From assembly GCA_902562015.1 (NCBI GenBank), contig CACERX010000029.1, positions 1 through 20,060 of the forward strand: DNA of 20,060 nucleotides, given 5' to 3'. Both the position numbers and the translations under genes were made by a program. This DNA is from an uncultured SAR324 cluster bacterium. Its GTDB lineage: Bacteria > SAR324 > NAC60-12. The notes beneath the pieces are model-generated. The model did no database searches. It saw only the letters and a program-made list of their open reading frames with translations, and had not been told where the DNA came from. The first letter of the stretch is position 1. Each line of letters starts with the position of its first letter. Of the stretch, positions 15,551 to 20,060 are shown piece by piece.

Positions 15551-15576
15551 CTTTTGAAAAATGATTTTTTCAGAAG
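15551..15576 (+). terminator. Stem-loop after the binding-protein gene
   Basis: CTTTTGAAAAA (15551-15561) pairs with TTTTTCAGAAG (15566-15576) through eleven positions, including one G-U wobble, around a four-base TGAT loop. No U tract follows, so a partial terminator or an mRNA 3'-end-stabilising structure is likelier than a strong terminator. It would let the binding protein be made in excess over downstream genes. Confidence 0.45.
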
Positions 15577-15694
15577 TACGTGTTAATTCCACGAAAGGTG
15601 TCTCGTCTTTGTGTTCGTAAAAGTAAAGTTACCTTGTGTCATAAACGAGAATAACTAAGGCGAGCCACCATCATTTTTGAGAAAATTCTATCCT

Positions 15695-17131
15695 ATGGAC
15701 TCCACTAACAACCAACTATTTATCAATGGCTGCTGGGAACCCTCCGAATCCGGTCAGACATTCGTTACTTTGGACCCTTCAACCGAGGAAGCGATTTGTG
15801 AAGTCTCACGTGGGACTGCGAAAGACGTAGACCTCGCAGTGCACGCAGCAGAGAAGGCTTTGCACGGTCCATGGCAGCAACTTTCTCCTGCTTCTCGCGG
15901 TGAATTATTATATTCCCTGGCAGAGCTCATTCAAACAAATCGCATTGAGCTGGCTCGAATGGAGACACGGGATGTCGGTAAACCTCTGAAAATATCTCTA
16001 GGAGATATTGATGGTGTCGTTGCAACTCTGCGTTACAACGCAGGTGCTAGCGATAAAATGCAAGGCGATACTATTCCGTTAGGAGTGGACTTTGTAGATT
16101 TTACTTTGCTTGAACCCATTGGTGTTACTGCCCATATAGTGCCATGGAATTTCCCACTGGGTATGGTGATCCGTTCGCTAGCACCTGCTTTAGCAGCAGG
16201 TTGTACTGCAGTCTTAAAACCGGCGGAACAATCACCGCTTAGCACTCTGTGGCTAGCTGAACTGATAAAAGAAGTCGGTTTCCCGGATGGTGTGGTGAAT
16301 GTAATCACCGGCTATGGTGAAGAGGCTGGAGCAGCACTGGTAAAACACCCTCGCGTCAACGGAGTAACGTTTACCGGTTCAGTGGAAACCGGGCGCAAGG
16401 TTTCGGTAAGTGCTGCAGCAACATTCAAATCTACCGTGCTTGAGCTTGGTGGTAAAAATCCGATTATTATATTTCCAGACGCCGATCTGGAACGTGCTGC
16501 CGATCATGCTATAGAGGGAGCTTTCGAAAACTCTGGCCAAGTCTGCTCCTCAATTTCGCGTTTTATATTGCATCAGAGTATAAAAGATGAATTCATCGAG
16601 AGGTTCAAGGAAAAAGCCGCAAAACTGACGATCGGCAACGGGTTGGATGATCCTGATCTTGGACCACTGGTGTCAAAAGAACAATACGACAAAGTCATGC
16701 AGCATATCGCAGCTGCTAAAGAAAAAGGTGCCAGACTTTGTTTTGGTGGGGGCCGTCCGGCTCATCTGGAACATGGTTATTTTATTGAGCCGACACTATT
16801 TGATCAGGTAGATCCTTCTACTCCGCTTGCATACGAAGAAACTTTTGGTCCTGTCGCAAGCGTTGTCACGTTCGAAAGTGAAGACAAAGCACTTTCGATT
16901 GCCAATAAGCTGGATTATGGACTGGTTGCAGGTCTTTATACTCGTGATATCAACCGTGCGTTAAACTTGACACGCAGGCTCGAATGCGGATCAGTTTGGA
17001 TCAACGGTTGGTTTATCGGAGGTGTACAGGCGCCGACCGGAGGTATAAAAGACAGTGGTGTTGGAGTTGAACGAGGTCTCGCAGGTGTACATAACTACCT
17101 GCGCATCAAAAACGTTGGCATAAGGCTCTGA
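15695..17131 (+). CDS. NAD(P)-dependent aldehyde dehydrogenase (possible 2-ketoglutarate-semialdehyde or lactaldehyde dehydrogenase)
   Basis: A 478-residue aldehyde dehydrogenase superfamily member, oxidising an aldehyde to the acid. Read from ATG 15695 (MDSTNNQLF), the catalytic residues are N152 (PWNFPLG), E250 (LELGGKNP) and C284 (GQVCSS); FTGSVETG and the C-terminal EETFGPV segment are also present. A TTG at 15677 would add six residues. Substrate is not readable from motifs. Two roles fit the neighbourhood: 2-ketoglutarate semialdehyde made by the DHDPS-family enzyme, or lactaldehyde from a 2-keto-3-deoxyrhamnonate aldolase route. The gene is moderately GC-rich (about 50% in one counted line), unlike most neighbours, and it sits between the binding-protein and permease genes of the transporter. 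It starts 179 bases after the binding-protein stop. Confidence 0.9.
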   Translation: MDSTNNQLFINGCWEPSESGQTFVTLDPSTEEAICEVSRGTAKDVDLAVHAAEKALHGPWQQLSPASRGELLYSLAELIQTNRIELARMETRDVGKPLKISLGDIDGVVATLRYNAGASDKMQGDTIPLGVDFVDFTLLEPIGVTAHIVPWNFPLGMVIRSLAPALAAGCTAVLKPAEQSPLSTLWLAELIKEVGFPDGVVNVITGYGEEAGAALVKHPRVNGVTFTGSVETGRKVSVSAAATFKSTVLELGGKNPIIIFPDADLERAADHAIEGAFENSGQVCSSISRFILHQSIKDEFIERFKEKAAKLTIGNGLDDPDLGPLVSKEQYDKVMQHIAAAKEKGARLCFGGGRPAHLEHGYFIEPTLFDQVDPSTPLAYEETFGPVASVVTFESEDKALSIANKLDYGLVAGLYTRDINRALNLTRRLECGSVWINGWFIGGVQAPTGGIKDSGVGVERGLAGVHNYLRIKNVGIRL

Positions 17132-17188
17132 AAACTACTCTAGTACCTTAATACCAATACAACACAAAATGACAATTTTTTGCCACAA

Positions 17189-17204
17189 AATATAAATTTA
17201 TATT
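17189..17204. promoter_or_regulatory. AT-only palindrome before PhyH copy 4
   Basis: AATATAAATTTATATT is a perfect 16-base palindrome ending 15 bases before the ATG at 17220. Because it is made only of A and T in an AT-rich gap, chance is likely. Its position could affect initiation if real. Confidence 0.2.
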
Positions 17205-17219
17205 AAAAACTAATACAAA

Positions 17220-18092
17220 ATGAAACCGTTCAAAGAATCGAACAAACTTCTTAATGATTCATCAAAGTTGCGAAAGCAGTTGCGTGACGATGGATATTTG
17301 TTTTTTAGAGGCATCATCCCGAAAAATGAAATTTTACAGCTGAAATTCCAAATCCTTGAAATTTGTCAAAAAGCTGGTTGGTTGAAACCTGGGACTGAGA
17401 TGATGGATGCCCTGACGGATCATGAGCCGATTATGGAAAGAGATGAAGCTTATGCTCCAGTATACGCCAAAGTTCAGGCTCTAGAAGATTTCCATCGTCT
17501 CAAGTTTAACAAAGATATCATAAGTATCATGGAAACCATCTTTCAGGAGCCAGTATTCCCTTTCCCCCAGACAATCGGACGCATTGCCTTTCCCAACGAC
17601 AATGAGCGCAAGACCCATCCGCATCAGGACTGGATCTTTGTCGGTGGCTCAACTGAGACAATCAGCTGTTGGGCACCGCTGGGTGATATACCTCTTGAAG
17701 TTGGGGGACTGCAAGTATTGGAAGGCAGCCACAAAGCAGGTTTCCTTGAGCCGAGAGTTGCCCTTGGACCTGGCCAAAGAACAGTCGACATCGATCCAAG
17801 CCTAGAATGGGTTCAGTCAGGCTACCAAGCTGGTGATCTACTGATGTTTAAAATGCTCACCATACACGGTGCAGCTCCAAATTTAACTTCAGATATGATA
17901 CGACTTTCGACAGAATTTCGGTATACCGGTGAAAGTCATATGATAGCTGAAGACTGGCTCTTGCCTCACATGGACTTGACCTGGGAGATTCTGGAAAAGG
18001 ATTGGAGTGACAGCTCCATTGCACATTACTGGGAACGGTGGGATAACTTAAAAATTAAAAAACATGAGTGGTTTTGGGAGCAATCCAAGTAA
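17220..18092 (+). CDS. PhyH-family Fe(II)/2-oxoglutarate dioxygenase (copy 4, paralog of copy 2)
   Basis: A 290-residue PhyH oxygenase with the same residue numbering as copy 2: H135 and D137 (HPHQDWIF), H216 (LTIHGAAPN) and R228. By hand count about 173 of the first 240 residues are identical to the minus-strand copy at 5862-6740, with no gap in that span. Copy 4 lacks about four residues near 252 compared with copy 2. The gene lies between the aldehyde dehydrogenase and the two permease genes, so it is embedded in the transporter operon and probably acts on something that transporter brings in. A hairpin overlaps its stop codon. The ATG matches that of copy 2, which supports the start. Substrate unknown. 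Confidence 0.9.
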   Translation: MKPFKESNKLLNDSSKLRKQLRDDGYLFFRGIIPKNEILQLKFQILEICQKAGWLKPGTEMMDALTDHEPIMERDEAYAPVYAKVQALEDFHRLKFNKDIISIMETIFQEPVFPFPQTIGRIAFPNDNERKTHPHQDWIFVGGSTETISCWAPLGDIPLEVGGLQVLEGSHKAGFLEPRVALGPGQRTVDIDPSLEWVQSGYQAGDLLMFKMLTIHGAAPNLTSDMIRLSTEFRYTGESHMIAEDWLLPHMDLTWEILEKDWSDSSIAHYWERWDNLKIKKHEWFWEQSK

Positions 18093-18108
18093 TAAGTGAC
18101 CTTGGATT
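18082..18108 (+). terminator. Hairpin spanning the stop codon of PhyH copy 4
   Basis: AATCCAAG (18082-18089) and CTTGGATT (18101-18108) are perfect eight-base complements around an eleven-base loop that contains the TAA stop (18090-18092). A T-rich run (about 18123-18134) comes roughly 15 bases later. It may attenuate transcription before the permease genes. Confidence 0.45.
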
Positions 18109-18192
18109 TAACTCTTAAATCAGTTTATTTTTTTGTGTGAACAGTTAAGCTAGGATATTAACGAAAACTTCTTAATATTTAGTGGATATTAC

Positions 18193-19146
18193 ATGTCAGC
18201 CTATACACCAATCACGCCTCCAAATAGAATAAATCATCAACGAGTCCCCATAGATTCCTGGTGGAATCTGACCTTGAAGGCACTTAATCCTAATGCTTAT
18301 ACGTTTATTATCCCATTTTTGATTATTTTCTTAATCTTTAGAATTTATCCCTTTTTGTCAGGAGTATACACCAGTTTCACCAACGCTAGAATAGGGCCAA
18401 GAACTCCAAAATTTATTGGACTTGAAAATTACTTTGAGGTCTTTAGCAGTTCAGAAATCGGGCGTGCCTTCTTTGTCACCTTTCATTATGCGATGATGGT
18501 GGTACCAATGACTTTTTTTATTGCTTTGGCTATGGCTGTCTATGTCAACTCGAAATTCCCAGCCCATACTCTTTCACGTTTTGTCTTCTTTGCACCCTTT
18601 GTCTTGACAGCCTCCATTGTTGCCATTATCTGGAATTGGATGTTTCAAACACAATTCGGTCTAGTCAACGTTACTATGGATTTAATTGGCCTGCCCGGCC
18701 GGACTGCCTGGTTGAAAGACACAACCCTTGTTTTACCAGTAATCGCTTTTATCTCAAGTTGGTGGGTGGCAGGATTCAGCATGGTCATCTTTCTTGCCGC
18801 ATTGCAAAATATTCCAGGAGATTTGAATGAAGCCGCACGCATTGATGGGGCAAATTCATGGCAAATCTTCTGGCAGGTGACATTCCCACTTTTGCTTCCT
18901 GCCTCTACTTTGGTGATCACAGTCTCTCTTATTGAGGCAATGCGAGTTTTTAGTATCATCCATATTATCACATATGGGGGGCCTAGTGACTACACCACAT
19001 CAGTTGTTTTTTATATTTTTAAAGAAGGTTTTACCCGTTATGAGCAAGGTTTGGCCTCAGCAATTGGTGTCGTTTTATTTGTAGTGATTATGATTTTAAC
19101 TATATTGCGATTCACTTTGTTGCGTGGAGATCAGAAATATTATTAG
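18193..19146 (+). CDS. Sugar ABC transporter permease, MalF/UgpA type
   Basis: A 317-residue inner-membrane protein, one half of the sugar translocation channel. About six hydrophobic segments are visible: near 36-60, 93-118, 129-151, 178-204, 232-255 and 287-308. The cytoplasmic EAA loop that docks on the ATPase is at about 213-232 (EAARIDGANSWQIFWQVTFP), with the invariant glycine and the family's usual spacing. The N-terminal soluble stretch of about 35 residues is polar. ATG 18193 is preceded by a weak GTGGA. The second permease starts 16 bases after its stop, so the two are made together. It works with the binding protein at 14217 and an ATPase not in the window. Confidence 0.92.
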   Translation: MSAYTPITPPNRINHQRVPIDSWWNLTLKALNPNAYTFIIPFLIIFLIFRIYPFLSGVYTSFTNARIGPRTPKFIGLENYFEVFSSSEIGRAFFVTFHYAMMVVPMTFFIALAMAVYVNSKFPAHTLSRFVFFAPFVLTASIVAIIWNWMFQTQFGLVNVTMDLIGLPGRTAWLKDTTLVLPVIAFISSWWVAGFSMVIFLAALQNIPGDLNEAARIDGANSWQIFWQVTFPLLLPASTLVITVSLIEAMRVFSIIHIITYGGPSDYTTSVVFYIFKEGFTRYEQGLASAIGVVLFVVIMILTILRFTLLRGDQKYY

Positions 19147-19162
19147 CAAAAGATGACAAAAG

Positions 19163-20023
19163 ATGATTTTTTTGGAATCCAAGTCTAAAAAACAAGTTAT
19201 CTATTCCACAATTACAATTTTGGGATTGGTTTTCACCATTGTTTGGTTCACTCCAATATTGTGGATAATTGTAACTTCATTCAAACCTACAGGAGAAATC
19301 TTGACTAACCCTCCTCAATGGATACCTTCAGAATTTACATCTTTCCATTATGATAGGGTTTTTCTAAAACCGATTGCACAATGGACTTTTAATAGTCTTT
19401 ACATAACAATCATTTCAACATTTTTGACCATAGTTCTTGGAGCAACTGCTGGTTATGCGTTTGCAAGGTTACAGTTTTTCGGAAGTACTGTTTTATTTTG
19501 GGTGGTGCTTTCATCATTTATGATGCCATTTGAAGTTTTTTTGATACCTTTATATCGCATGATGGGAGCATTGGACTTGGTGGGGACAAGGTGGTCGATT
19601 ATTCTTCCATCAATTGCTAGTCCATTTGCGGTTTATTTGTTTCGTCAATTTTTCTTAGGTATACCACGTGATCTTGAAGACGCTGCAGCTGTTGATGGCG
19701 CGGGGCTTTGGAGGCGCTTCATTTATGTAATTCTTCCACTATCAGTTCCTGCCTGTACATCAGTAGGGATTTTGGCTTTTGCCGAAAATTTCAATCAGTA
19801 TCTCTGGCCTCTTCTTATGAGCAGCTCAGATACAGTTAAAACCCTACCTGTAGGGATTGCCCAATTCGCACCCTCCACAACTATGGGGAGCACAGAAATC
19901 ACGGACTACTATGGAATGGGAGCCGCCGCCGCTACTTTGCTTGCCATTCCAAGCATGATTGTATTTTTAATATTACAACGGTTTTTTATTAGTAATACAA
20001 TGACATCAGGGATGAAACTTTAA
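19163..20023 (+). CDS. Sugar ABC transporter permease, MalG/UgpE type
   Basis: A 286-residue inner-membrane protein, the second half of the channel. Hydrophobic segments appear near 14-38, 78-100, 108-130, 143-160, 192-210 and 250-275. The EAA loop is at about 172-191 (EDAAAVDGAGLWRRFIYVIL). The ETLTN-like segment after the first membrane span reads GEILTNPPQWIP, a hallmark of MalG-type permeases. ATG 19163 is used; an overlapping ATG at 19153 is in another frame and stops after eleven codons. No ATPase gene follows within the window, but only 37 bases remain; a MalK/UgpC-type ATPase may lie beyond the end or elsewhere. Confidence 0.92.
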   Translation: MIFLESKSKKQVIYSTITILGLVFTIVWFTPILWIIVTSFKPTGEILTNPPQWIPSEFTSFHYDRVFLKPIAQWTFNSLYITIISTFLTIVLGATAGYAFARLQFFGSTVLFWVVLSSFMMPFEVFLIPLYRMMGALDLVGTRWSIILPSIASPFAVYLFRQFFLGIPRDLEDAAAVDGAGLWRRFIYVILPLSVPACTSVGILAFAENFNQYLWPLLMSSSDTVKTLPVGIAQFAPSTTMGSTEITDYYGMGAAAATLLAIPSMIVFLILQRFFISNTMTSGMKL

Positions 20024-20060
20024 TTATTTTGACTAAATATTATTTTATGAAAAAATTATT

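Noticed and set aside
20047..20060. Possible start of a next gene (ATG followed by lysine codons)
   Set aside because: Only 14 bases remain; no ribosome binding site or domain can be assessed.
1..20060. CRISPR arrays, tRNA or rRNA genes, insertion sequences, phage genes
   Set aside because: No regularly spaced repeats, cloverleaf-like segments, transposase or phage-like proteins were seen.

Overview
The window looks like a chromosomal segment from an uncultured, probably marine, heterotrophic Gram-negative bacterium. That is inferred from the gene content: periplasmic-type binding proteins with export signals, several PhyH-family dioxygenases, enolase-superfamily sugar-acid dehydratases and SDR enzymes. 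No ribosomal RNA, tRNA or marker gene is present, so I cannot place it in a phylum. Most of the DNA is AT-rich (about 30-45% GC by eye). One segment near 12.53-13.59 kb is clearly GC-rich (individual lines 55-68% GC). No transcription regulator, transposase or CRISPR array is visible.

Layout. 1-1.6 kb: a small SAM methyltransferase and a PhyH-family dioxygenase (+). 1.8-3.5 kb: an orphan family-5 ABC solute-binding protein (-). 3.6-5.8 kb: an overlapping pair, D-2-hydroxyacid dehydrogenase and enolase-superfamily dehydratase (+). 5.9-6.7 kb: a second PhyH protein (-), divergent from the next block. 7.2-12.0 kb: a tight operon with rhaM (L-rhamnose mutarotase), two SDR dehydrogenases, L-rhamnonate dehydratase, an amidohydrolase-family lactonase and a third PhyH gene. 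12.1-12.4 kb: the C-terminal remnant of an alpha-L-rhamnosidase. 12.6-13.5 kb: the GC-rich island, carrying a DHDPS-family 2-keto-3-deoxy-sugar-acid dehydratase/aldolase (-). 13.5-14.2 kb: a long leader with a promoter candidate and stacked inverted repeats. 14.2-20.0 kb: a sugar ABC transporter (binding protein, then two permeases) interrupted by an aldehyde dehydrogenase and a fourth PhyH gene. The ATPase is not in the window.

How it fits together. The core is a non-phosphorylating (oxidative) L-rhamnose pathway: mutarotation, oxidation at C1 to the lactone, lactone hydrolysis to L-rhamnonate, dehydration to 2-keto-3-deoxy-L-rhamnonate (KDR), then oxidation at C4. The final carbon-carbon cleaving hydrolase is not seen. 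The ABC transporter, the rhamnosidase remnant, and the DHDPS-family and aldehyde dehydrogenase genes suggest a wider sugar and sugar-acid utilisation locus. The latter two could form a 2-ketoglutarate-semialdehyde route. The four PhyH-type Fe(II)/2-oxoglutarate oxygenases, two of them close paralogs flanking the rhamnose block, are the least explained part. One untested idea is that they oxidatively strip a modification, such as an O-alkyl group, from the imported sugar.
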